DNA from: Marchantia polymorpha subsp. ruderalis
Taxonomy: Eukaryota > Streptophyta > Marchantiopsida > Marchantiales > Marchantiaceae
Assembly (NCBI GenBank): GCA_037833965.1
Contig: AP031354.1
Span: 16,346,001 to 16,410,000, forward strand
Direction of reading: 5' to 3'
DNA length: 64,000 nt
Part shown: positions 48,822 to 59,891 of the stretch, piece after piece
How positions within the stretch are numbered: position 1 is the first letter of the stretch
Layout of the letters: the number at the start of each line of letters is the position of its first letter
Notes under the pieces: generated by a model
Told to the model about the DNA's origin: nothing
Database searches by the model: none
The model's input: the letters and a program-made list of their open reading frames with translations, nothing else
Made by a program: the position numbers and the translations under genes

Positions 48822-49860
48822 CTAGTGATCTTCGTTTCTCGAAACTGCTTCCTCCACCTCTTCATACTCTATCCCCTCCATATTGTAGAACGGTCGTCGC
48901 TGCATGGGCCGTCCTCCTTGTTGTGTCGGCCGAACTCGACAAAACTTGGCTATGTGACCCATTCGTCCACATGCATAGCATTGACAATTGTCACGAACTC
49001 TAGCTTCTCCTCGAACCAATCCGTTATTTGCATAACCTTCTTGCAAATTTGGAATTTCCGGTCGCCAAATCTCACCTCCAAATCTTGGTGGTGGTCCTCT
49101 TGTTGGTGCAAAACCTTCTCTACGTCGAAGGTTTTCCAACTCCATCGGTGTTGGACCAGATGGATCTCAAAAATTGCTCACTGGTTCACCGTGTGTGACA
49201 CCAAAAGCACCCGAAATTCGTTGAGCAATTGTGATTGCTTCATTCACAGTAGATGGATTGCTTAACATCACCTCCTTTCGAATTTGATACTTCAAGGCTC
49301 GTTTGAACACATCCAAGGCTTCAGCTCCATTAATATCCATGATAGATACTTGAAGGTCACGAAATTCTTCAATGTACTCATGAATACCTCCTTTCTGCTT
49401 CAGATCCCACAACTTCATTCTTGTCGTTTGAAGAGAATCCACCGCTTGAAAATTTTGTAGAAGTCCTTTCTGCATTCCATTCCACGAAATGGTAGCACCT
49501 CGTTCTGAAAGCATTCTCTCCCATGTTGTGTACCTTGTGAGAGCCTTATCCGTAAGATAAGATCTCATGAACATTCCTGCAATATAATCAGAAACATGAA
49601 AATGGGATAAATGAATATTCATCCTCATAATCCATCCCTCTAACACTTCCATTGCTCTACTCCCTCTGTAAGCTTCCACCTTACAGGATTTTCTCATTCG
49701 AAGCAAAAGATTTGCTTGATATTCAATCTCTTGAAGACGTCTCCTATTTGCCTCTGCTACATCAATAGGAGTTGGTTCTGGCTGAACTTGAGAAGCTTGA
49801 ACTTGAGGTTCAACTTCCATCTCTCCAACTCTCTCTCTCTACTTTCTCACTCTCCAATGC
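48822..49860 (-). pseudogene. Outer chromovirus gag
   Basis: Capsid-type region in 49820-49167 (RMLSERGATISWNGMQKG, DLQVSIMDINGAEALDVFKR), a TGA stop at 49169-49167, then the CCHC nucleocapsid knuckle CYACGRMGHIAKFC in 49145-48822. The TGA between them is shared with the inner element. An additional break near 49845 separates the N-terminal coiled stretch. Confidence 0.8.
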
Positions 49861-49996
49861 GAAGATGTTATCTTCCATGGCTTGCTGCTTGGTATGTCCA
49901 TATACTATCGCTTTTCTCAACTCCTTCATCTCCGCCATGATTGCATTGAGAACCTCACCCATATCAATTGATGCCCCATGCTTTCTCACACTCCCT

Positions 49997-50429
49997 CTAA
50001 TACAAAGTGAGTATAATCACTATGTGACCTCTCAACAAAGGAGTCACAAAAGGTGCAGGTGACTCTATCACAGCTCTATAGTACTCCTCTCCATAATTCC
50101 TCACAAGAAAATCTCTCCATATCCTCTTCTGTCTATATACTGTTCTAATCTCTACATAAGTGCTGAATCGAACCGGAACAGGTGATTCGTGATTCAAATC
50201 CATGAAACATTCAGTATAGAATGTATATAGTACAATCCCAAGTCTCTGCATAAGTAACTATTGGAAGAATCAGTGGCACTCTTGATTCCATCACTCTAGC
50301 CATAAAATCTGCACCCCAACAAGCCACAAGGTACATCAGAAAATGATGTTTCTCCATGCAACGAAGGTGAATATCGAATAGGTTAGGAATTGGCCAATGT
50401 GGTACTGGATTCCTGTCAATCCCGTCCAT
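49997..50429 (-). pseudogene. Conserved pre-gag open region of the outer chromovirus
   Basis: Two overlapping frames between PBS and gag. 50429-50211 encodes VPHWPIPNLFDIHLRC and YLVACWGADFMARVMES. 50251-49997 encodes RFSTYVEIRTVYRQKRIW and RNYGEEYYRAVIES. The same pair, with the same frame change, occurs in the inner copy at 50968-51371. I do not recognise a family. It may be an extra N-terminal part of Gag or an additional ORF. Confidence 0.5.
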
Positions 50430-50581
50430 ATCTGCAAAAGCACAATTTTCTCCTTTCCACCTCTCTCTACATGCAGATGAATGAACTCTGCCAGCCTCTA
50501 TACACTCTCAGGACTACACTCCATCATCACTCACTTGCTATTCCATGAGGGTTAATCTACACTCAAGGAAAGAGCAAGGTC

Positions 50582-50593
50582 GCTCTAATACCA
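50582..50593 (-). promoter_or_regulatory. Primer-binding site (initiator tRNA-Met type)
   Basis: On the minus strand, TGGTATTAGAGC lies one base inside the 5' LTR. It matches the usual plant TGGTATCAGAGC with one difference, so priming by initiator Met tRNA is expected. The inner copy has lost this site. Confidence 0.8.
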
Positions 50594-50594
50594 T

Positions 50595-50865
50595 TGTAAC
50601 ACTATGGTTTAGAGAGAAGCTCACTCGAAGATAGAAACGTAAACTCTGAAGATGAGAGATACCAACAATGGTTCTCCTCTCCCTTATATAGCTCTCACCA
50701 ACAAGTACAAGGAGATAAGATCTAATCCCCACCATCCATCCCACTCCTAGTGGATGGATGACGTGGCGGATAACCCTAACAAGCACACGGATCGCTGACG
50801 TGGCGCACCCAACTAACACACTCAATCCTTACCTACAAGCACATGGATTGCTGACGTGGCACTGT
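50595..50865 (-). repeat. 5' LTR of the outer chromovirus, proximal part
   Basis: It matches positions 138-408 of the 408-bp LTR on the minus strand. It is interrupted at ACTGT (50861-50865) by the inner element and continues at 56415-56556. Confidence 0.9.
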
Positions 50866-50954
50866 TGTAACCATCTTTAGTTAGTTAGAACTAAAGAAGA
50901 GGTTACTCTAAATATTGATGTAGATACTTTAGTGTGCACTAGTCATAGCTGCCA
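50866..50954 (+). repeat. 5' LTR remnant of the inner chromovirus (first 89 bp)
   Basis: It runs from TGTAACCATC to CATAGCTGCCA, then jumps to internal sequence GGAATCCAGTACC. In the outer copy this internal point lies about 180 bp inside the 5' LTR. The deletion removes R, U5 and the PBS, so the inner element cannot start a normal replication cycle from its own 5' end. Confidence 0.88.
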
Positions 50955-50967
50955 GGAATCCAGTACC

Positions 50968-51371
50968 GCACTGGCCAATTCCTAACCTATTCGATATTCA
51001 CCTTCGTTGCATGGAGAAACATCATTTTCTGATGTACCTTGTGGCTTGTTGGGGTGCAGATTTTATGACTAGAGTGATGGAATCAAGAGTGCCACTGATT
51101 CTTCCAATAGTTACTTATGCAGAAACTTGGGATTGTACTATATACATTCTATACTGAATGTTTCATGGATTTGAATCACGAACCACCTGTTCCGGTTCGA
51201 TTCAGCACTTATGTAGAGATTAGAACAGTATATAGACAGAAGAGGATATGGAGAGATTTTCTTGTGAGGAATTATGGAGAGGAGTACTATAGAGCTGTGA
51301 TAGAGTCACCTGCACCTTTTGTGACTCCTTTGTTGAGAGGTCACATAGTGATTATACTCACTTTGTATTAG
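50968..51371 (+). pseudogene. Pre-gag open region of the inner chromovirus
   Basis: It encodes the same two overlapping stretches as 50429-49997 of the outer copy (HWPIPNLFDIHLRCMEK, then RFSTYVEIRTVYRQKRIW), again in two frames, and ends at TAG 51369-51371, eight bases before the open gag frame. No family is recognised. Confidence 0.5.
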
Positions 51372-51378
51372 AGGGAGT

Positions 51379-52552
51379 GTGAGAAAGCATGGGGCATCAA
51401 TTGATATGGGTGAGGTTCTCAATGCAATCATGGCGGAGATGAAGGAGTTGAGAAAAGCGATAGTATATGGACATACCAAGCAGCAAGCCATGGAAGATAA
51501 CATCTTCGCATTAGAGAGTGAGAAAGTAGAGAGAGAAAGAGTTGGAGAGATGGAAGTTGAACCTCAAGTTCAAGCTTCTCAAGTTCAGCCAGAACCAACT
51601 CCTATTGATGTAGCAGAGACAAATAGGAGACGTCTTCAAGAGATTGAAGATCAAGCAAATCTTTTGCTTCGAATGAGAAAATCCTGTAAGGTGGAAGCTT
51701 ACAAAGGGAGTAGAGCAATGGAAGTGTTAGAGGGATGGATTATGAGGATGAATATTCATTTATCCCATTTTCATGTTTCTCATTATATTGCAGGAATGTT
51801 CATGAGATCTTATCTTACGGATAAGGCTCTCACATGGTACACAACATGGGAGAGAATGCTTTCAGAACGAGGTGCTACCATTTCGTGGAATGGAATGCAG
51901 AAAGGACTTCTACAAAATTTTCAAGCGGTGGATTCTCTTCAAACTGCAAGAATGAAGTTGTGGGATCTGAAGCAGAAAGGAGGTATTCATGAGTACATTG
52001 AAGAATTTCGTGACCTTCAAGTATCTATCATGGATATGAGTGGAGCTGAAGCCTTGGACGTGTTCAAACGAGGCTTGAAGTATCAAATTCGAAAGGAGGT
52101 GATGGTAAGCAATCCATCTACTGTGAATGAAGCAATCACAATTGCTCAACGAATTTCGGGTGCTTTTGGTGTCACACACGGTGAACCAGTGAGCAATTTT
52201 TGAGATCCATCTGGTCCAACACCGATGGAGTTGGAAAACCTTCGACGTAGAGAAGGTTTTGCATCAACAAGAGGACCACCACCAAGATTTGGAGGTGAGA
52301 TTAGGCGACCAGGAGTTCCAAATTTGCAAGAAGGTTACGCAAATAATGGAATGGTTCGAGGAGGAGCTGGAGTTCGTGACAATCGCCAATGCTATGCATG
52401 TGGACGAATGGGTCACATAGCCAAGTTTTGTCGAGTTCGGCCGACACAATAAGGAGGACGGCCCATGCAGCGACGACCGTTCAACAATATGGAGGGGATA
52501 GAGTATGAAGAGGTGGAGGAAGCAATTTCGGGAAACGAAGATCACCAGTAAT
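51379..52552 (+). pseudogene. Inner chromovirus gag
   Basis: An open frame from 51379 (first ATG at 51406) to TGA 52201-52203, then the same frame continues with the nucleocapsid knuckle CYACGRMGHIAKFC, a TAA at 52450-52452 and an acidic tail to TAA near 52550. The N-terminal part is charged and coiled-coil-like (NAIMAEMKELRKAI). The capsid-like core includes WERMLSERGATISWNG. The TGA is shared with the outer copy; the TAA is private to this copy. Confidence 0.82.
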
Positions 52553-53042
52553 CTTGCCTCGCGGCCTTACTGGTTCTACAAAGCGAAAAAAAGTCGAGGT
52601 TAGAAGAAGGCAATGGTTGGGAGCTCATGGAAGGAGTAAGAAGCAAGCTCAACTCATTGTCACTAACGGTTTCATGGAATGACACAAGGTGAGAGTTTTA
52701 ATTGATCCTGGAGCAACTAAGAATTTTCTATCAAGGAGTGTTGCTATAAAGTTAGGTTTGATGTTGATGAAGGACGTGAGTGAAGAAGTTGAATTGCCAA
52801 ACGGCCAAACTGAAGTGATAGAAACACTACCACGGAGTGTAGAATTATCCATAGGTAGATACAAGGAGAGCATTGAGTGGAGAGTAATTCGTTTAGCTCG
52901 ATATGATGTCATCCTTGGAATGTCATGGATGGAACAGTATAATACGAAGGTAGATTGGAGAAGAAAAGTGATTACAAGTAGTGGATGGAAAATCTATGGA
53001 GATAGAATTAGATCTCAGAATAGGAATTACCCCTCTTTGTGA
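52553..53042 (+). pseudogene. Inner chromovirus aspartic protease region
   Basis: This frame is one base back relative to gag and overlaps its end. It encodes GSTKRKKVEVRRRQWLG, meets a TGA at 52680-52682, then VRVLIDPGATKNFLS and ARYDVILGMSWMEQYN, both standard retropepsin blocks. It ends in TGA 53040-53042, which overlaps the RT ATG (53042-53044). Confidence 0.82.
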
Positions 53043-55942
53043 TGGGTACAACATCCATTTCTAGAGATGATGTATGTTTCCTTGGACTTATAAGAGATAT
53101 TGGGTCCACGGACAAACCTTACATCCCGGAGTCCTTGAACGACATTTTTATGGAGTATAAAGATGTTTTTCCAGATGATCTACCTGCAGGATTACCACCA
53201 AAGAGGCGAGTAGATCACAAGATTGAGGTGATACCTGGAAGTACACCAACTTGCAAAGCTCCATATCGTTTGGCTCCAAGCGAATTGGAAGAATGCAAAG
53301 CTCAAGTGGAGGAGATGTTGAGCAAAGGATTCATTCAACCAAGTGTTTCACCTTATGGAGCTCCTGTACTCTTTGTGAAGAAGAAGGATGAATCCATGAG
53401 ACTATGTATCGATTATCGCGGGTTGAATCAGCAAACAGTGAAAAACAAATATCCATTACCTCGTATGGATGATTTGTTTGATCAACTTCAAGGAGCGAAG
53501 TACTTCATCAAGCTAGATCTGAGAAGCGGCTACAATCAAATTCGAATTGCAGATGAAGATGTTCACAAGACAGCTTTTCGTACTAGATATGGACACTTTG
53601 AGTATCTAGTGATGCCTTTTGGTCTCACTAATGCACCAGCTACATTCATGGGATTGATGAACGATATGTTTCGCCCTTATCTAGATAAATTTGTCATTGT
53701 TTTTCTAGATGATATATTGGTGTATAGCAAAACTTTGAGTGATCATAGAAGTCATTTACGAGAGGTACTTCAAGTTTTAAGAGACAATCAATTGTATGCC
53801 AAAGCTTCAAAATGTGAATTTGGCAAGTCAGAATTAGATTACTTGGGTCATAGAGTTACAGCTACAGGAATCCAAGTGATGAGTGAGAAGATAGATGCCA
53901 TTCAGAAGTGGATAGCACCTGAGGATCAAACTCAATTGAAGAGTTTTCTAGGGCTCACTGGATTCTATCGTAGATTTGTGAAAGGTTTTGCTCGACTAGC
54001 TCAGGCCTTGACTTCCATGTTAGGAAAAGGTCAAAAGTGGAGATGGGGAACAGCTCAAGAGTTAGCTTTTCAAGCATTGAAAGATGCTTTGTTACACGCA
54101 CCTATTCTCAAGTGGTATGATCCTAACCGTTCTATCAAGTTGGCCACTGACGCATCAGGTACAACAGTAGGTGGCATACTTCAACAAAAATGGGAGGATG
54201 GATGGCATCCAGTTGCTTTCTATTCTCAAAAGTTGGTGGCGGCGGAACAAAATTATCACACGACAGAACGGGAGGAGTTAGCCATCGTGTTGGCAACCAA
54301 ACATTGGAAGCATTATTTGGGTGATAAGGAGTTTGTGGTGGAGACTGATCATAAACCCTTGGTTTATTTGGAAACTCAGAAGGATCTGTCCAAACGACAA
54401 ATTCGATGGGCAGAGTGGCGTCAACGCTTCAACATGAAGATTGTGTACGTGGAGGGAAAGAAGCAACTTGCAGATGCTCTCACACGCATGCCTTGTTTGA
54501 ATCATGTTGCAGAAGTGAAAATTCAGGCAGATTGGTGGAGCAAGATGTCACAAGCCACAAAGGAGGATGAAAAGATCACTCGGGCACTACAAACTGGAAA
54601 GGCAGAGACATCTCGAGGTTTGGCGTTTTACAATCAGCGTATATGGATTCCACAAGATCACGATTTGCGCACAATGATTTTGGCAGAAAGTCATGATACA
54701 GCCATTGCAGGTCATGTGGGAGTGGAGAAAACCGTGGAGAGTATACAACGAGTGTACTAATGGCCCAAAATACGTGAGGATGTGGAGTCTTATGTTCGAA
54801 GTTGTGTTGCTTGTCAACAAAACAAGGCAAGTAATCAAAAACCAGCGGGTTTATTACAGCCTCTTCCTATTCCCGAACAGCGGTGGGAACATGTCACCAT
54901 GGATCTTATATGTGAGTTACCAAGGACTTCGTTAGGACATGATTCAGTGGTGGTTTTTGTGGACAAATTGAGCAAGATGATTCACATAAGGCCAACCACA
55001 AAAACAGTAACAGCTCCACAACTAGCTCAATTCTATCTAGATGTAGTTTTTGTGAATCATGGCTTAAGCAAAGTGTTAATCACGGATAGAGGTACTCACT
55101 TCACTAGTTTATTTTGGAAAACTTTGTTTAGTTTTTTCAAAACAAAACTAGCAATGTCAACGGCCTATCACCCTCAAACTGAAGGACAAACTGAGAGGGC
55201 AAATAGAACCATAGAGGATATGCTACGAGCATTCACATTAGAAGAGCAAGAAGAGTGGGACAAACTTTTGCCACTTGTGGAATTTGCATATAACAATTCA
55301 GTTAATGCATCCACAAAAGTGTCTCCATTTTTTCTTATGTATGGAGCTCATCCTATAACTCCTTCAAGTTTGATGAGACTTCCCAAAGGAGAGGAGTTTT
55401 CGACCAAAGTTGCAGCAGTCAACGAATTCGTGGAGCATATTCACCGAGGACTACATCAGGCCAAGGAGAAGCTGGTGATAGCTCAAAATCGGCAAAAGCA
55501 GCATGCCGATGCTCATCGTCGAGAAGTGAATTTTGAGGTTAGAGATCATGTTTGGTTATCTACAACAAATTTGTCTCTTGTAGGAACACCAAAGTTAAAC
55601 CCTAGGTTCATTGGTCCATTTTTGGTTTTGAAGCGTGTTGGTGAAGTGTCATACAAGTTGGAACTTCCGTCACATATGAAAATACATCCAGTATTTCATG
55701 TGTCACGATTGCGAATACATGTACCACGACCAAAACAATTCACCAACCAACCAGCACCACCTCCTCTTCCAACCTTGATAGCAGATCATGAGGAGTTTGA
55801 GGTAGAAAAGATACTCAAGAAACGTATTCGAGGTCATAAATACCCCAAAGTAGAGTATTTGATTCAATGGAAAGGCTATCCATCGTATGAATCAACTTGG
55901 GAACCAGCTAAAAATTTAGCAAATGCACCTTTGATAGTTTAG
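53042..55942 (+). pseudogene. Inner chromovirus pol: RT, RNase H, integrase, chromodomain
   Basis: The single frame of about 967 codons has one internal stop, TAA at 54758-54760. [26 protein letters not shown] and [10 protein letters not shown] (residues 222-231 counted from 53039). RNase [15 protein letters not shown] and ALTRMPC. Integrase: H-x-H with CVACQQNK (zinc domain) and the D, D, E core in TMDLICELP, LITDRGTHFTS and QTEGQTERANR. C-terminus: chromodomain [20 protein letters not shown] with [14 protein letters not shown], which in chromoviruses steers integration to heterochromatin. The stop falls just before the CxxC pair of the integrase zinc domain, so no complete integrase is expected. 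Confidence 0.9.
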
Positions 55943-55994
55943 GAGTTTGAACGTATGTGCAACGAGGACGTTGCATCTTAAAAGGAGGAAGGTT

Positions 55995-56414
55995 TGTAAC
56001 CATCTTTAGTTAGTTAGAACTAAAGTAGAGGTTACTCTAAATATTGATGTAGATACTTTAGTGTGCACTAGTCATAGCTGCCACGTCAGCGATCCGCGCA
56101 CTTGGTAGGTACAGAGTGGATGTGTTAGTTGACAGTACCACGTCAGCAATCCATGTGCTCGTAGGTAAGGATTGAGTGTGTTAGTTAGTGTGTTAGTTGG
56201 GTGCGCCACGTCAGCGATCCGTGTGCTTGTTAGGGTTATCCGCCACGTCATCCATCCACTAGGAGTGGGATGGATGGTGGGGATTAGATCTTATCACCTT
56301 GTACTTGTTGGTGAGAGATATATAATGGAGAGGAGAACCACTGTTGGTATCTCTCATCTTCAGAGTTTACGTTTCTATCTTCGAGTGAACTTCTCTCTAA
56401 ACCCTAGTGTTACA
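55995..56414 (+). repeat. 3' LTR of the inner chromovirus (420 bp)
   Basis: TGTAACCATC to TGTTACA. It is 12 bp longer than the outer LTRs because TGTGTTAGTTAG is duplicated near 56180. A polypurine tract, AAAAGGAGGAAGG, lies just upstream. TATATAAT lies at about 56318-56326. It carries the same four CCACGTCA elements in its U3. Confidence 0.93.
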
Positions 56415-56556
56415 ACTGTTAACTAACACATCCACTGTGTACCTACCAAGTGTGCGGATCGCTGACGTGGCAGCTAGCTCTAGTGCACACTAAAGTATCT
56501 ACATCAATATTTAGAGTAACCTCTACTTTAGTTCTAACTAACTAAAGATGGTTACA
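56415..56556 (-). repeat. 5' LTR of the outer chromovirus, distal part
   Basis: It is the first 142 bp of the outer LTR on the minus strand, starting TGTAACCATC at 56556 and ending at the ACTGT target site. Joined to 50595-50860 it gives exactly the 408 bp of the outer 3' LTR. Confidence 0.92.
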
Positions 56557-56561
56557 ATTCC

Positions 56562-57660
56562 TCAAGAGATTATTTTAGTTATATTTCACGCACGAAGAAA
56601 TTGAATTTTGAAAATTTTAAATCTTTTGCCGTCGATTCTCAGGAGTTATGGATTGGTTATGAGTTATAAGTGACTACTTCACCAAGACAATATAAAACTC
56701 ATGCCAAACTATTTCACGAAGTTGCCGGAGTAAATATTGAAGTGCCGGAAGTAAAAAATAATTTGTTTGTTGATTCGTGTCGTTTCCAATAGCACGAATC
56801 AATGGAAACTTTCAAATAGAACGGAGACAAAAATACAACAACCCAAAACTACGTGCTTTCCCCGAGAAATTATTTTAGTTATGTCTCACGCACGAAGAAA
56901 TTGAATTTTGAAAAAATTTGAATATTTTGCCGCCAATTCTCGGAAGTTATGGATTGATTATGAGTTATAAGTGACTACTTCGCCAAGACAATATAAAACC
57001 CATGTCAAACTATTTCACGAAGTTGCCGGAGTAAATATTGAAGTGCCGGAAGTAAAAAATAATCTATTTGCTAATTCGTGTCGTTTCCAACAGCACGAAT
57101 CAATTGAGCCTTTCAAATAGAACGGAGACAAAAATAGAACAATCCAAAACTACGTGCATTCCCCGAGAGATTATTTTTAGTTATGTTTCACGCACGAAGA
57201 AATTGAATTTTGAAAACTTTGAATACTTTGACGCTGATTCTCATGAGTTATGGGTTGGTTATGAGTTATAAGTGACTACTTCGCCAAGATAATATAAAAC
57301 CTATGTCAAACTATTTCACGAAATTGCCGGAGTGAATGTTGAAGGGTCGGAAGTAAAAAATAATTTGTTTGCTGATTAGTGTCATTTCCAACAGCACAAA
57401 TCAATAGGAGCTTTGAAACAAAATGGGGACAAAAACAGAAAAAACCCAAAACTACGTGCTTTCCCCGATAGATTATTTTAGTTATGTCTCACGCACGAAG
57501 AAATTGAATTTTGAAAAATTTGAATATTTTGCCGCCGATTGTCGGGAGTTATAGGTTGGTTATGAATTATGAGTGACTACTTCGCCAAGATAATATAATA
57601 CCCACGTCAAACTACTTCACAAAGTTGCCGGAGAGAATGTTGAAGTACAATTGTGGATGT
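56562..57660. repeat. 300-bp satellite array, right part
   Basis: About 3.7 monomers of roughly 300 bp, recognised by GATTATTTTAGTTAT at about 56567, 56866, 57167 and 57467 and by AAGTTGCCGGAG in each. Monomers differ moderately. The array breaks off near 57660. Short open frames within the monomers (KKLNFE.FE, ELW..YEL) recur only because the DNA repeats. Confidence 0.85.
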
Positions 57661-58454
57661 GGAAAAATTTGTTTGTGTCCTGAGACTTGCCTAAGTGAAA
57701 ACTTTGCATATGTAGATAGGCAGGCAGCGACGACCAGAAGACGAGGAATGACAAGTTGATTTTGTGTTGGAAAGAGTCAACATGTGCACACCCTTCAGTA
57801 CTTCCTTTCTTCCTTCATTCTTCTCGACTTGGCTCCATAGGAAGGAAGGAATGAGGTATTGAGTTTATTTTGTATGTTACAAATCATTTGAGTCAATTTT
57901 TTCTTAATTATTTATGTTTATTTCTAAAATATATAATGAATCCATTTTTTAATTAACTCTTAACACACTAAAATGAAATCACATATTATCATAGAATCCC
58001 ATTGACTTAACATATACATATGAAAAAAAATGTCATGTTTAAATATGAAGTTTGAATATTGAATGAAATAAAATAGAAATTTAACTATATGTTTGGAATG
58101 AAAAGATAATAAAAAATAATGTGAAATTTTACAGAAAAAAGTTTGAATATTCAATTGTTTGAATTATTTAGTCAAAGATTACTAATTTTTTTAATCAATA
58201 TAATTGGAGCTAATTTTTTAAGAAAAAAAATCTGGTTGTTTGAGCTAGAAAAGTAAAACTTGGAAGTGATCATATCAAATCTACGTAACAATATTATCTT
58301 CGGAGATGTTATATCATGAATCAATTTGAAAAAATAAATTATTTTAGGTAGTATGTTGTTTGGTATTAGATGTTTATGAACACTCTTGTGTTTATAATGA
58401 TATCAGTAACTATATTAATAAGATCCAATGATGGAAAATGGAAAATAAAATTTG
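57661..58454. other. AT-rich gene-free stretch
   Basis: It contains a small inverted CTTTCTTCCTTC and GGAAGGAAGG pair near 57800-57850 and then very AT-rich sequence. No gene. Confidence 0.45.
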
Positions 58455-59286
58455 AGTTAGAAGATCCCCTTAATCAAGGATGCTACATGATTGCAAAGAG
58501 AATCACAATGATTCAGAAATTATATTCGTTTGTCTAATGTTACAAGAATAACAGAGAGTTCGAAGATTTGTTCGACTACACCACTGACTATACATTTGCT
58601 TCCTCATCTCTTTAGTGTCAACGGGGCAAGGTATTACAGCGAAAATTATGTGTGGTACAAAGCACAAGTTACTTTCTTGAAACTGAGACCCGACATTGTG
58701 CTCTATGTTGATAAAGTGTGATAGCTCATTTTCACAAGTGTATTTTCCAGTAGAAGTGTTCTGCTGGAGATTATATGGATCACTTTTTGCAGAAAATCCT
58801 ATTTGTCGTCCCTGGAACTTTAATCAAAGTGCATTGTCCAAACGATGCACGAATGCTCTACTTTTCATCCCGGTGCGTGGACTGACTGCATTGGCTTGGG
58901 TTTAGGGTTTGCTTGGCTTGGCCACTGGCTTGGTCACTTTCGCGCCAGAGCCCCATCGTTTCCTTGACCATGTCGGATTGAAACTATGGACATGGACCAT
59001 CGTTTTTACATAAGGAACCTCGAATACTGCCTGTGACAGTGAGAGTCTTATCCGATGTAAATATTGCTCTGAAATTTTCTATATAATTTTCTTGCTAACA
59101 ACGACTGTACATGAACTTCTTTGGGCCATATGCTGAGAGGTCATCATCTTTGTCGACGACCAGATAAGAAGTCCTCTGTGTGATGACTCCGATCCATAAG
59201 TCGGATTGTAACGGTTGACATCGACCTCAATCAGCTGCCACATGACATCGACCTAAATCAGCTGCCACATGTATCGGTCCCGAGAA
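58455..59286. repeat. Left arm of a 0.8-kb inverted repeat
   Basis: It is highly similar to the reverse complement of 60602-61385. Landmarks: ATCAAGGATGCTACATG at the outer edge, GTCGTCCCTGGAACTTTAAT in the middle and ATCGGTCCCGAGAAT at the inner edge. A 27-29 bp unit (GACATCGACCT.AATCAGCTGCCACAT) is doubled only in this arm near 59218-59273. Confidence 0.88.
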
Positions 59287-59891
59287 TGTTCTATCCCCAG
59301 TTTGGTGGTGAATTTGCGACGGGGTTTCCCACTATGGCACCAATTTTTTGATGATCAAGTGGTAAAAGAACTACACTTGCATAACCTGACCAGCCTGGCA
59401 TTGGCTGGTATCATGTTGCAGAAGCAATTCGAGCCTCAAGACGCTGCAAACGATGGAGACAACCCTTGAAATTTGCTATTTTATGTTAAAATACACACAC
59501 TAGAGATTTTGCCAAAATTACCTAACGAAACTTGCCAGAATTAAATTTATTTTGGCAAAGTTGGCATTTGCCAAAAATTATGACGCTTGATTTAGAATGA
59601 ACCTAGTTTGCTAGGAATGGAGACCAAGCCGCCCTATGCTATCCATACCAGATGATCGGATGCATCCAAGGTCCCATGGTCCCATAGACACGTATATGTA
59701 AGTAGACTTGGGTGATACCTGTGCAATAGTATATTGTATTTTGTCGGTATCTTGGTTTTGGACTGAGAGAGTCATGAATAAAGATGTACTCTCCGACCTT
59801 CAGCGGTACCGTAGTGGCTAGATTTTGCAAGCTCCATATTCCTACGAGATTACTCGAAGTCACTACTCTCCACTAAGAACAAAGCCGTATC
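59287..59891. other. Spacer 5' of the DUF1348 gene
   Basis: It contains GCCAAAATTA/TTTGGCAAA repeats near 59508-59575. A 66-codon frame at 59269-59469 has no family match. It presumably includes the DUF1348 promoter, but no clear TATA box was identified. Confidence 0.4.

Larger units (their letters stand above)
50866..56414 (+). mobile_element. Inner Ty3/gypsy chromovirus, plus strand, nested in the outer 5' LTR
   Basis: Same family as the outer element, opposite orientation, 5,549 bp. It is flanked by ACTGT at 50861-50865 and 56415-56419, a 5-bp target duplication inside the outer LTR. The 3' LTR is complete (420 bp) but the 5' LTR is reduced to its first 89 bp. An internal deletion with a two-base match at the joint removed the rest of that LTR and the PBS. 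The pol frame is almost intact and has a single internal stop. Confidence 0.93.
44968..56556 (-). mobile_element. Outer Ty3/gypsy chromovirus, minus strand, split by a nested copy
   Basis: Complete in outline. The 3' LTR is 44968-45375 (408 bp). The 5' LTR is split into 56556-56415 and 50865-50595, and the two parts sum to 408 bp after removing one target copy. The element is flanked by the 5-bp target duplication ATTCC (44963-44967 and 56557-56561). PBS, gag, PR, RT, RNase H, integrase and chromodomain are in the standard Ty3/gypsy order on the minus strand. Several stops break the frames, many of them G-to-A type changes, as expected from decay of methylated DNA. The LTRs differ at only a handful of sites, so insertion was fairly recent. 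Confidence 0.93.

Noticed and set aside
58905..58925. Telomere-like TTTAGGG unit (and CCCTA in the LTR ends)
   Set aside because: Only one unit in each case. There is no tandem telomeric run.
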